15,271 nt of DNA from assembly GCA_964653685.1 (NCBI GenBank), contig CAZZHA010000013.1, positions 1 to 15,271 on the forward strand, written 5' to 3'. The translations under genes were made by a program, and so were the position numbers. Below, one piece after another: positions 7,948 to 15,215 of the stretch. This DNA comes from DATKWU01 sp964653685. GTDB taxonomy: Bacteria > Patescibacteriota > Microgenomatia > PFEM01 > JAHIFH01. Each line of letters starts with the position of its first letter. The stretch's first letter is position 1. The notes beneath the pieces were generated by a model. The model was not told the origin of the DNA and searched no databases. It saw nothing but the letters and a program-made list of their open reading frames with translations.

Positions 7948-8375
7948 TGAAGTCTAAGTTGTTGGCGGTCAATCCGACCGACCAAAAAAACCAAAAGATA
8001 TCTTGCTCCCAAAGCCAGCAAAGCCAAGATTAAACTCTCCAACCAAAACCAATAATGATAGAAAATAAAACTATAAACCAAAGAACTAAAGAAAACGAAA
8101 ACCGGCAAAAAGATAGGATGTAAAGAATCAAAACGCCGCGAATAAAGGGAAAGAATAAAAACAATTACCAGAAAAATCAAACTCGAAAGACCCAGAGGCA
8201 TCCCTTTAGCTAAATCAAGCAACAAACCAGAAAGAAAAGCCACCAAAAACGTTTCTTTAACTGGCCGAAAAGTCGTCCAAATAAGAACTAAAAGCAGAAC
8301 CAGATTAAGCTTTAAAAAGGCCCCTTGTAAAACCGCCAACATAAAAACCAAAATCAGGATTAAATAAGGTTTCAT
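7944..8375 (-). CDS. mreD: Rod-shape determining membrane protein MreD
   Basis: MreD is an integral membrane partner of MreC in the cell-elongation complex. It has 143 residues, almost wholly hydrophobic, with about five or six membrane helices. The family's typical stretch is SGLLLDLAKGMPLGLSSL at about 49-66. Identification rests on this motif, the length and the position between mreC and mrdA, since MreD is poorly conserved. ATG overlaps the mreC stop by 4 bp, and its own TGA overlaps the mrdA ATG. Confidence 0.88.
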   Translation of the reverse strand: MKPYLILILVFMLAVLQGAFLKLNLVLLLVLIWTTFRPVKETFLVAFLSGLLLDLAKGMPLGLSSLIFLVIVFILSLYSRRFDSLHPIFLPVFVFFSSLVYSFIFYHYWFWLESLILALLALGARYLLVFLVGRIDRQQLRLQ

Positions 8376-9169
8376 GGCATCACTAAAAAAACAAATCTTA
8401 ATGACGAATAATCAATCAAAGGAGAAACGGCGGCCTGTTGATAAATCTCAGCCGTTCCCTTGACTACTTCCTTTATCTGACCAATGACTAAATCCGGTAG
8501 ATAACCTTCTTCGCCAGAGGTGACAACCAAATCACCTTGACGAATCTCTTCTTCCTGCAAAACCCGTTCCAAAACCAATTGACCGCCAAATTTACCAATC
8601 AATAAGCCTCGTGCCTGAAAACCAGTTGAACCTGGTTGTTTAACCACCACCGGCATTCTGGAATTAGGATCAGTTGGTAACTGCACCAAACTCTCTCTGT
8701 CATTAACCAAAACCACTCGACCAACATAAATATTTTCTGAAACTAAGTTCATCCCAATCTCAACCCCTTCACTTCCACCTAAATCAATCTTCATTTGTTC
8801 AGTCAAACCAATCACCCGCGCCATCTTAAACTGCCAATCTGAAGGCAAAGGTGTTCCCAGGAGTTTTTTCAAATGTTCGTTTTCTTCAAGACAAGTCGTC
8901 AGCTGGTTTTGATCAAGAGCTAACTGACGTAATTCAGCTTGAAGTTTAGCAATCTGCTGATTCTTGTCTTGATTGGTCAATTGACTAAAAGACTGATTAA
9001 CTGATTGAGAAGCCAAGTAAAAAGGTCTTTCAATAAATAAAAAAGGTCTTTCTAAAAAACCTCTCATTTTTGTTAGCCAACCAAAATGATTACTTAATAA
9101 GAAGAAAAGAGAAAGAAAAATAAGAAAGAGAAAAAAAGGAAAAACTTTCCTTAAGGAACCGTCTGTCAT
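8372..9169 (-). CDS. mreC: Rod-shape determining protein MreC
   Basis: MreC is the extracytoplasmic scaffold that links PBP2 to the MreB filament system and activates it. It has 265 residues. An N-terminal membrane anchor is at about 10-28, then a coiled coil at about 65-105 rich in Gln, Leu and Glu. Two small beta-barrel domains follow, with family-like blocks GMNLVSENIYVGRVV and GDLVVTSGEEGYLPDLVIG. It is the first gene of the mreC-mreD-mrdA-dprA-topA operon. No Shine-Dalgarno is evident; an extended -10 lies 6 nt upstream of the ATG, so a leaderless start is likely. Confidence 0.93.
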   Translation of the reverse strand: MTDGSLRKVFPFFLFLIFLSLFFLLSNHFGWLTKMRGFLERPFLFIERPFYLASQSVNQSFSQLTNQDKNQQIAKLQAELRQLALDQNQLTTCLEENEHLKKLLGTPLPSDWQFKMARVIGLTEQMKIDLGGSEGVEIGMNLVSENIYVGRVVLVNDRESLVQLPTDPNSRMPVVVKQPGSTGFQARGLLIGKFGGQLVLERVLQEEEIRQGDLVVTSGEEGYLPDLVIGQIKEVVKGTAEIYQQAAVSPLIDYSSLRFVFLVMP

Positions 9170-9175
9170 GGCCCT

Positions 9176-9203
9176 ATTCTATCACACTCTTCTAGGGTGA
9201 AAG
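9176..9203 (-). promoter_or_regulatory. Extended -10 promoter of the mreC operon, predicted leaderless
   Basis: TAGAAT is at 9176-9181 with an upstream TGA giving an extended -10 (TGATAGAAT). The -35 is weak: CTTTCA at 9198-9203 with a 16-nt spacer, inside the 3' end of the upstream gene. Six nt separate the -10 from the ATG at 9169, placing the start site at the start codon. Confidence 0.5.
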
Positions 9204-12200
9204 TTCTTGCCAGGTATAGGTAGGGATCCAGATTTCAGGAGAAGAATTCATAATCAAATCAGGCCGATAAAGAAATTGTTCAAGGGGTGTGGTTTCGTTA
9301 ATAGGATCACTACCATTATCCCGATCTAGGTTAATGTCATTAGCAATAAAACTCCCTTGGCCTATAAACTGATCATCATCACCCGCTCCATTAGAACCAG
9401 TAGAGATTGTATTAGCAATAAAAATACCCTCAACTACACTAACATCACCATCAATATTAATATTCCCAGAAGCAATCAGGACTAAAGAACCACCTTCCAC
9501 AACCGTCAAATTGCCATTAATGTTAACGTTATCATCAACTAAAACAATTATTTTTCGGCCATCAGGAATATTCTTTTGGCCAATCTCTAGGAGATCCTCA
9601 GTGAAATAAACCCCAGAATCATTGGGAAGACCATTGGGAAAACCACTATCAGGATAGGGTGTGATTGATGAACTTAATCGTTCATAAAAATAACTATAAA
9701 GTCTTTTAGAAAAACCAGTGGAAACTAACCACTCGGTCGAAGAAATGCCTCCAGGGCTAAAACTGGGATCACTACCCCCATAAGAAATTATGCCTGGTGT
9801 CCCACCACTACCCTCCTCACAGAAAAATTGATCTTCAGGCACCATCGTACTGATTGTTTTAGCACTATGAACATCGCCTTCCTCGGTTTGGAACCAAGCA
9901 TTATCAGCTTCACTTGAGTTAATCAAGCCAATATCAATTCTTTCTGTTTCACCATCAACTAAGTCAACAGTGTAATTATGATTGTTATTACCATCACAGA
10001 AACCATTAATATCAGGCGTGACAAAATTCTCTGGTACTTCAGACAAACTAACAGTATAGGTACCAATGGGAATATCAGGAAAACTATAAGTCCCGTCGGT
10101 CCAGATAAGACCTTCTTGAGTAGTCGCACCTATAATTCTAACTTTGCCCCCCTGTTCTAAACCATTAATTGGTTCTCCTGAAAAAGGACAAGTCTGGTCA
10201 GTACCAATCACATCATAAACCGTTCCTTCTATCGTCCCTCTTTCGGGTGTCACTGGAGTAAAACTAATGGTGTCTGAGCATTTACTGGTGTTTCCGGCAC
10301 TATACAAGACTCCTGAAGCTAAGGCATAAACTGTCCTTGTTGCTTCACCCTCATCAAGATTATTACCAAGATTCCACTCAAAACCATGCATCGTGTCTTC
10401 ATCGCGTTGATCCCAAAGATAACCGGCGACATAAATCCAATGGTTATTATCATCATAATTACTTAACCAAACTCCTCCTACACCTTGACCAGGTCCACCA
10501 CCAGCGTAACCGATTGAATTATTAACGATTGTCACTTCATTATCATCAGTCCCCCTAGCTGAGCCAATTTTGAAAAATTGCAACTTAATATTTTTAACCA
10601 AAAGATCACCACTGTCTTTTTCAGAAATAAGATGAACCCAATCAGAGGCAGGCGTTAAATAAACAGTGGCCGATTTCGTACTATTGGTAGTGATAGTCCC
10701 GCCAGGCACTGGATAATATAATTGCTTATCGCCTAAAACCGACCAATATCGAGAAACCTTTAAGGTATGCCATTTGTTATCTAGAGCCTGTAAATCAAAA
10801 CTTATTTTCCAAACTAAGAAATTACTCGAAGGAACCTTAATGTGAACAGCCTGAAGGCTATCACCAGTGTCAAAAATAATAAAATTGCCATTATTAGTAG
10901 CGGTATAACTATTATTTAAAAGGTTGGCGGGTAAGATTGGACAACCCCACTTATAGCTTAAGCTGTTAGGATGCAAATACCAAGGATTTTTGGCCTCATT
11001 ACCCCGACAAGCTCCATCATTATAAAGCCTCTGACTAACACTATAACCCAAAGAAAGAGGAGGGTCCCTAAGAGGACTGTTAGGACAATTATTTACATCT
11101 TCGTAATCCTGATTACTGTTAGAAAAGCCAAAGAAGCAGGTTCTGCCATAATCAATCCTCTCAAAAGTAACATCACCAGAATAAAAAAGTTCTTTGGCCG
11201 TGTACTCTCTAGAAACCAAGGTCTCAGAAAAACCTTCGTCATAACTACCATATTCACTTTGTGGCCTATAACTATCCTCATTGGCCGCAATCTGCTGGGA
11301 GATAGTAATTTTACAATCAGGTGAACCAGTATTTCGCTTGTTGTGGACGGCGAAACCCCCAGCATAAAAAGTTTTGGCATCATCAACCGCTAAATTATAA
11401 ACGTCAACTGATTCATCATGTCTCTCTAATTTAACGATCTTTTCTGGCATCAACTTACCACTGGCACTCTTGACAAAAACCAAATCGCCTACTTTTAAAT
11501 CCTTAGCCCGAACAAATAAAGCCCCCACTGATTTATCAAGAGTGGGATCTTGGTATTCAAAATTCTGAGGTAAAGCTAAAAAAGGATGCTCACCAGTAAC
11601 CTTAACAGTCCTACCTAACAAGGTCTGAAGTAAATAATAATGATCACTCTCTCTTTTAGAAATCTTCTCTACCCGACAAGTCTTTTCTTTATCAGCTCCA
11701 TCAAAACAAAGAACTTCGTCACCTACTTTTAGATCTTTAATCTTTGTTTTTTCCTCTCCTCCAACCGCTATCTCTGTTTCACCAGTAAAACAAATACACT
11801 CATAGGGATCCGAACAGTTCCCACTATTAGTTTCACCATCTACCCAATCACAACAAACACAACCTTCTGTACAAGTGTTTCCTCCTTCCCCGCATGGACC
11901 ACCGTCACAGAATGCTGAAGGAATAGGTTCACCTGAAGGAATAGGTTCACCTGATGGTACAGGGGGAGGCGGGTTGGGTGGTATTGGACAACAATAAGTA
12001 CATTCTAAACCCCAAATAATGCAAATTTCTTCACAGTCATCAGGCTCAAAACATACCAATTTAGTACGAAGGCAAACACTCTCATAACTCCCACAACAGC
12101 CATAATCACAAGCAGCACTCGCCCCTCTCAAACCTAACCCAATTAATAAAAAACCAGAAGCCAAAACAAAACCAATTAATAATTGAAAAATAAATTTTTT

Positions 12201-12212
12201 ATTTATTTCCAT
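9192..12212 (-). CDS. Large secreted Cys-rich protein with Hint (intein-like) domain
   Basis: This is a predicted exported surface protein of 1006 residues. A signal peptide with a hydrophobic core at about 7-29 ends near ASAA. Residues 35-141 hold 19 cysteines and a PSGEPI-repeat proline linker (about 77-99). A Hint domain spans 141-291. Residues 292-650 are low in known motifs but rich in Asn, Tyr and Ser, like an extracellular beta-sandwich. About 657-730 looks like a Cna-B/carboxypeptidase-regulatory beta-sandwich (GTIEGTVYD to DGTYSFPDIPIGTYTVSL). The C-terminal third, from AWFQTEEGDVHS, ends in a beta-helix-like stretch (about 890-935, repeated NINGNLTV/NINIDGDV) and a YRPDL to WQELSP tail. 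I recall this tail from CPR surface proteins; that is memory, not a search. It lies 2 bp after the membrane protein gene, so they are co-transcribed. Function is unknown. Confidence 0.85.
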   Translation of the reverse strand: MEINKKFIFQLLIGFVLASGFLLIGLGLRGASAACDYGCCGSYESVCLRTKLVCFEPDDCEEICIIWGLECTYCCPIPPNPPPPVPSGEPIPSGEPIPSAFCDGGPCGEGGNTCTEGCVCCDWVDGETNSGNCSDPYECICFTGETEIAVGGEEKTKIKDLKVGDEVLCFDGADKEKTCRVEKISKRESDHYYLLQTLLGRTVKVTGEHPFLALPQNFEYQDPTLDKSVGALFVRAKDLKVGDLVFVKSASGKLMPEKIVKLERHDESVDVYNLAVDDAKTFYAGGFAVHNKRNTGSPDCKITISQQIAANEDSYRPQSEYGSYDEGFSETLVSREYTAKELFYSGDVTFERIDYGRTCFFGFSNSNQDYEDVNNCPNSPLRDPPLSLGYSVSQRLYNDGACRGNEAKNPWYLHPNSLSYKWGCPILPANLLNNSYTATNNGNFIIFDTGDSLQAVHIKVPSSNFLVWKISFDLQALDNKWHTLKVSRYWSVLGDKQLYYPVPGGTITTNSTKSATVYLTPASDWVHLISEKDSGDLLVKNIKLQFFKIGSARGTDDNEVTIVNNSIGYAGGGPGQGVGGVWLSNYDDNNHWIYVAGYLWDQRDEDTMHGFEWNLGNNLDEGEATRTVYALASGVLYSAGNTSKCSDTISFTPVTPERGTIEGTVYDVIGTDQTCPFSGEPINGLEQGGKVRIIGATTQEGLIWTDGTYSFPDIPIGTYTVSLSEVPENFVTPDINGFCDGNNNHNYTVDLVDGETERIDIGLINSSEADNAWFQTEEGDVHSAKTISTMVPEDQFFCEEGSGGTPGIISYGGSDPSFSPGGISSTEWLVSTGFSKRLYSYFYERLSSSITPYPDSGFPNGLPNDSGVYFTEDLLEIGQKNIPDGRKIIVLVDDNVNINGNLTVVEGGSLVLIASGNINIDGDVSVVEGIFIANTISTGSNGAGDDDQFIGQGSFIANDINLDRDNGSDPINETTPLEQFLYRPDLIMNSSPEIWIPTYTWQELSP
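11340..11792 (-). other. Hint / bacterial intein-like domain, no endonuclease
   Basis: This region encodes residues 141-291 of the large secreted protein. Block A starts at C141 (CFTGETEI, like intein CLxGDT). Block B is VTGEHPFL with the TxxH pair T206/H209. Block F is VYNLAVDDAKTFYAGG, ending in H290-N291. The next residue is Lys292, where splicing inteins need Cys, Ser or Thr. At 151 residues there is no room for a homing endonuclease. The expected chemistry is N-S acyl shift at C141 and Asn cyclisation at N291, giving cleavage rather than ligation, as in BIL domains. Motifs are clear; activity is inferred. Confidence 0.85.
11917..11952 (-). repeat. Tandem 18-bp repeat, two copies, coding for PSGEPI
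   Basis: Two perfect 18-bp units, at 11917-11934 and 11935-11952, encode a repeated proline-rich linker (PSGEPI) between two Cys-rich stretches of the secreted protein. A third, diverged start of the unit follows. The perfect identity suggests a recent duplication. Confidence 0.85.
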
Positions 12213-12214
12213 TT

Positions 12215-13000
12215 TTATTCTTCAGGAGATTTTTCAAGATATGACTCAAGATTCTTGCCTAGCTCTCTTTCCAATTGTTTTTCGCCACCATACCTTCTTA
12301 AAATAAGGTTGCTAATAACCAAAACTTCAAAATCATCGTGAAGTAGTTCTCCTTTTAAAGGACTACCTTTGGGTTCACCCGAATAGCGTAACAAAAAACC
12401 AAAAGCATCACCTGGTCTCAATACTTTATCAATTTCCTCTTGAGATAAATCACTCAGAAAAGCAAAAGGGATAAAGATTGCTTCGCCATTTGATTTCGCT
12501 AAGTCATCTGTACTTAAACTCAGATTGTCAATACACAAAACAGTATTATAGCGCCCAAAGAGATCGCCGCGAGGTTCAAAAATCACCCTAAGTTGCAACT
12601 CTCTCTCACCCTTTGGTCCGGTTACCAGTAAATGCTTATCTTTAGAACCAGGAATTTCCTTCCATTCCTTAAGAACACCGACACCATAAATCCTATCTAA
12701 AAGGCCAACACCATCCTCCCACCAAGCTGGTTCATCAGAATAAAAAGCCCCTCCTCCTAAATCATCAAAAAAAGCAGGAGTGTATCTCGATTTATTAGCC
12801 AAAATTGTCCTGCCCGTAATATCAAAATAATTTCCCTGATAAGCCACACCATAACCTGCAAAAGAAGCTCTGATTGCCATTAAAGGTGAAATCCCACCTT
12901 GTAAATATAAGAACAGACTCCAAAGAAGAAGAAAGAAAAGGAGCAATAAAAGTAAACCCAAAATAATCTTTTTTCTATTATCTAGCTTGGGCAGTACCAT
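12215..13000 (-). CDS. Unknown membrane-anchored protein
   Basis: I do not recognise this 261-residue protein. A basic start (LDNRKKIILG) and one strong hydrophobic segment at about 13-34 indicate a single-pass anchor with the rest outside the cytoplasm. The exterior part has mixed alpha/beta character and several Gly- and aromatic-rich stretches, for example GYGVAYQGNYFD and DLGGGAFYSDEPAWW. It ends in a charged, Glu/Lys-rich helix. There are almost no cysteines (one near 157), in contrast to the next gene. A hydrolase-like catalytic motif is not apparent. It starts at ATG 13000, just below a promoter, and its stop lies 2 bp before the large Hint protein, so the two probably work together at the surface. 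Confidence 0.75.
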   Translation of the reverse strand: MVLPKLDNRKKIILGLLLLLLFFLLLWSLFLYLQGGISPLMAIRASFAGYGVAYQGNYFDITGRTILANKSRYTPAFFDDLGGGAFYSDEPAWWEDGVGLLDRIYGVGVLKEWKEIPGSKDKHLLVTGPKGERELQLRVIFEPRGDLFGRYNTVLCIDNLSLSTDDLAKSNGEAIFIPFAFLSDLSQEEIDKVLRPGDAFGFLLRYSGEPKGSPLKGELLHDDFEVLVISNLILRRYGGEKQLERELGKNLESYLEKSPEE

Positions 13001-13006
13001 ATTTCC

Positions 13007-13035
13007 AATCTAACAACAAAAAACTTATCCGTCAA
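13007..13035 (-). promoter_or_regulatory. Promoter of the 12215-13000 / Hint protein operon, predicted leaderless
   Basis: TTGACG (-35) is at 13030-13035 and TAGATT (-10) at 13007-13012, with a 17-nt spacer and an extended TGT before the -10. Six nt separate the -10 from the ATG at 13000, so the transcript should begin at the start codon. The only Shine-Dalgarno-like bases (GGA) are too close to the ATG to work well. Confidence 0.55.
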
Positions 13036-13040
13036 TAGTT

Positions 13041-13048
13041 GTTTAAAC
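13041..13048. promoter_or_regulatory. GTTTAAAC palindrome upstream of the -35
   Basis: An 8-bp perfect palindrome lies 5 bp upstream of the TTGACG -35. It is flanked by AGTT and AACT arms that pair apart from one extra base. It could be an activator or repressor site. No T-run follows closely enough for a terminator of the preceding gene. Confidence 0.25.
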
Positions 13049-13056
13049 TAACTTTA

Positions 13057-15144
13057 TTAAGCCACTCTATTTAAAGATTCAGCCACCCCTCCCTGCGCCA
13101 ACTGATTAAGATAGGGAATGTACTGATCTGTAATATATGCCTTAACTTCACTACTTGCTGAATTAAAATCACTAGAAAAAACTTCCATTAACCACAGAAA
13201 AAATTTACGGGTTGCTTGAAGATTTTCTGTAAATTGATTAACCGAATACCTCGTCCATTCAGCTTCGTGAAAGTATACCGTCGATAATAAGCAACATAAA
13301 ATTTTCTTGGAAGCAGTATCAGAATTGCGTCTATATAAGTCAGCGACTATTCTTAATGTTGACAAATTATTATTAGCATCTTCATAAAAAGCAAGATAAA
13401 CTGTTTCGCTTGGATAATTGTAGGTATCATAAGCTAAAGTTTTTAAAAATGGGGTTCCTTCACCATATCTCCCTCGAATTTCGATTGCTCTGACTTCACC
13501 AACTAAATCTCTGAAAAAAGTTCTTTTTTCGGAATCAAGAGCAGAACTATTTCTTGCTGCTTCAACTAAATTATCCAAAGCTTGATTTGCCAAATCATGA
13601 GGCAAATTTCCCCAACTCTCGCGAAAATCTAAAGGGACCGGATCACCATCAGTATAATCCAAAGGAATTCCATTTCTCGCCGACTCTTTCCAAATGCCAA
13701 CAATTCTCGATAGACCTTCTTGACCTACATAAGAAAGCCAACTAGCTAAAGTATTATTAAACTCTCTTCCCTTAATACCTTGAATCGATTGAGGTAATTT
13801 GGCAACGTCATCATAATAAAGATCAATTTCTGCTTCCTGAGCTCTTTGATTGCCCTCCTTCCATAAAAAGGGTCTAACTATAGTTAGACTGTTAGTTTTT
13901 AAAATTGGTCTCAAACCACTTCTTTCTTCTTCGGCCGTTAAATTAACAATCAAAGAAATTATCTGAGAATCGCCCTCTTCAGTCTGATACCGAACGGCCA
14001 ATTTGCCGGGTATCTTTTCAGCAAAAACAAGGTCATCTCTACCTTGGCCGATCGGCTTCTCAGGTACATTAGCAAAAACCCTCATCCAGACGATTCCGCT
14101 TCCGTCAATAACCTTCCAGCTTTTGACTTCATTACTCCTATCATTAAGATATTTATCTTCCTGTATTTTAACCTCAACTAATTGGCCATCCTTTTTTATT
14201 CCTTGTCCTTGCCACCAAGTCTCAACTTCCTGCTTACTAACAACTTCAATCATTGTCTCTAATTCTGGTTCTGGCTCCACTTCAGGGGCTATCAAACCAA
14301 AACCACTCTCCTCTTGACCAGAATATAAACCCTGCTCCCAATCAAAAATTAAACCTTCCCCTGGAAAAACAGAAAAAGGTTCGCTTTGCTCTAAAACCTC
14401 ACCATACTCGCCAATCCAATCAATTCTAAATTGGCCTGGTTCATTCTCTGTCTCGCCAGGAACAAGGGCCAAACGAGGAAAAACGTCTGAAGAAAATTCT
14501 CGAGGCGGATAAACATAAATAGGTACTTCACCAATAATCTTTCCTTCTTGGTCAACATATTGGGCCACACCCGAGTGCATTATCTCGCTTAAAACCTCTC
14601 GATTTACCTCCACTAAAGTCTGACCCTCTACCTGGGCCATATCCAAACCTTTAAGACTATAACCTCTGACTTCTCCTCCCTCATCCCTCAAAGCCACAGC
14701 CATAGGGATACTACCCACAAGATTCCAGCCAACACTGATCTCTCTTGATTCCCTTCTTACTCCTAATTCTTGGAGTTTCAATTTTGGTCCTTCTATCTCT
14801 CCGCCTGCATAAGGAGATTCTTTTTCAATCACTCTTTTAGAAAAAAGAGAATTATCACCAAGAGACAATTCTTCGGCTATTTCTACCATCGCCAAATCTT
14901 CCACATTGGCTGGTTCAGAAGTAGGTGTTGGGTCAATTGAAACTTCAATTGGTTTAGGAGTAGGTATTAGTTCTTTAGTCGGCTCTTTAGTCGGTGTTAT
15001 TCCAGGAGGAGTTGAAGGTTCTTCAGGTTTACAGCCACCCAAAACAGCAGCCGCCCCCGCAGTGACTGTTCCCGCTACCACTTTTCTCAGAAATTCCCTT
15101 CTCGAAATCTTGTTCTTCCCTTCGTCGTGATTTCTTTCTTGCAT
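13057..15144 (-). CDS. Twin-arginine-signal lipoprotein of unknown function
   Basis: This 695-residue protein carries a Tat-type signal, SRREFLRK (14-21, twin Arg 15-16). A hydrophobic Ala/Gly/Val stretch follows, then the lipobox LGGC with Cys38 as the lipidated residue. Residues 39-80 form a Thr/Pro/Lys linker (TPTKEPTKELIPTPKP). The next part, about 110-300, looks like beta-rich repeats with Val/Glu strands, and the region from about 460 is largely helical, ending in PYLNQLAQGGVAESL. I find no recognisable catalytic motif. Export in folded form through Tat and anchoring to the outer face of the membrane is inferred. Its cognate genes (tatA/tatC, lgt, lsp) are not in the window. ATG at 15144 is preceded by a 28-nt leader with a hairpin. 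It ends 56 bp before the next gene. Confidence 0.8.
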   Translation of the reverse strand: MQERNHDEGKNKISRREFLRKVVAGTVTAGAAAVLGGCKPEEPSTPPGITPTKEPTKELIPTPKPIEVSIDPTPTSEPANVEDLAMVEIAEELSLGDNSLFSKRVIEKESPYAGGEIEGPKLKLQELGVRRESREISVGWNLVGSIPMAVALRDEGGEVRGYSLKGLDMAQVEGQTLVEVNREVLSEIMHSGVAQYVDQEGKIIGEVPIYVYPPREFSSDVFPRLALVPGETENEPGQFRIDWIGEYGEVLEQSEPFSVFPGEGLIFDWEQGLYSGQEESGFGLIAPEVEPEPELETMIEVVSKQEVETWWQGQGIKKDGQLVEVKIQEDKYLNDRSNEVKSWKVIDGSGIVWMRVFANVPEKPIGQGRDDLVFAEKIPGKLAVRYQTEEGDSQIISLIVNLTAEEERSGLRPILKTNSLTIVRPFLWKEGNQRAQEAEIDLYYDDVAKLPQSIQGIKGREFNNTLASWLSYVGQEGLSRIVGIWKESARNGIPLDYTDGDPVPLDFRESWGNLPHDLANQALDNLVEAARNSSALDSEKRTFFRDLVGEVRAIEIRGRYGEGTPFLKTLAYDTYNYPSETVYLAFYEDANNNLSTLRIVADLYRRNSDTASKKILCCLLSTVYFHEAEWTRYSVNQFTENLQATRKFFLWLMEVFSSDFNSASSEVKAYITDQYIPYLNQLAQGGVAESLNRVA

Positions 15145-15148
15145 TCTC

Positions 15149-15166
15149 TAGGGCATCGAAGCCCTA
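15149..15166 (-). promoter_or_regulatory. 5'-leader hairpin before the lipoprotein gene
   Basis: TAGGGC and GCCCTA form a perfect 6-bp stem with a 6-nt loop. It begins at about the predicted transcript start and ends 4 nt before the ATG. There is no T-run on the downstream side, so it is not a terminator. It may protect the 5' end or limit ribosome access. An in-frame ATG-CCC-TAG mini-ORF runs from the loop through the 3' arm. Confidence 0.45.
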
Positions 15167-15172
15167 AAAACT

Positions 15173-15201
15173 ATTTTAACATCCTTAAACAACGACTTCA
15201 A
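15173..15201 (-). promoter_or_regulatory. Promoter of the lipoprotein gene
   Basis: TTGAAG (-35) is at 15196-15201 and TAAAAT (-10) at 15173-15178, with a 17-nt spacer and TGT forming an extended -10 (TGTTAAAAT). The predicted start is near 15166, at the foot of the leader hairpin. A second TATAAT-like box lies just upstream near 15203-15208, with no good -35. Confidence 0.5.
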
Positions 15202-15215
15202 ATTATATGGGCTTT

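Noticed and set aside
10971..11324. Plus-strand open frame of 117 codons
   Set aside because: It lies wholly antisense to the secreted protein, with no ribosome-binding site or recognisable motif. The minus-strand frame has the domains.
11340..11792. Genuine splicing intein
   Set aside because: The +1 residue after His-Asn is Lys, and the host protein is a non-essential-looking surface protein without an interrupted conserved site. Cleavage-only Hint is the better reading.
14003..14317. Plus-strand open frame of 104 codons
   Set aside because: It is antisense to the lipoprotein gene, with Ser/Pro-rich composition typical of a reversed Glu/Gly-rich frame.
14906..15130. Plus-strand open frame of 74 codons
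   Set aside because: It is a Gly/Val/Ser-rich shadow of the lipoprotein signal and Thr/Pro linker.
15149..15166. Terminator of the upstream gene
   Set aside because: The GC stem is good, but the T-run lies on its upstream side on the minus strand. On the plus strand no gene ends here.
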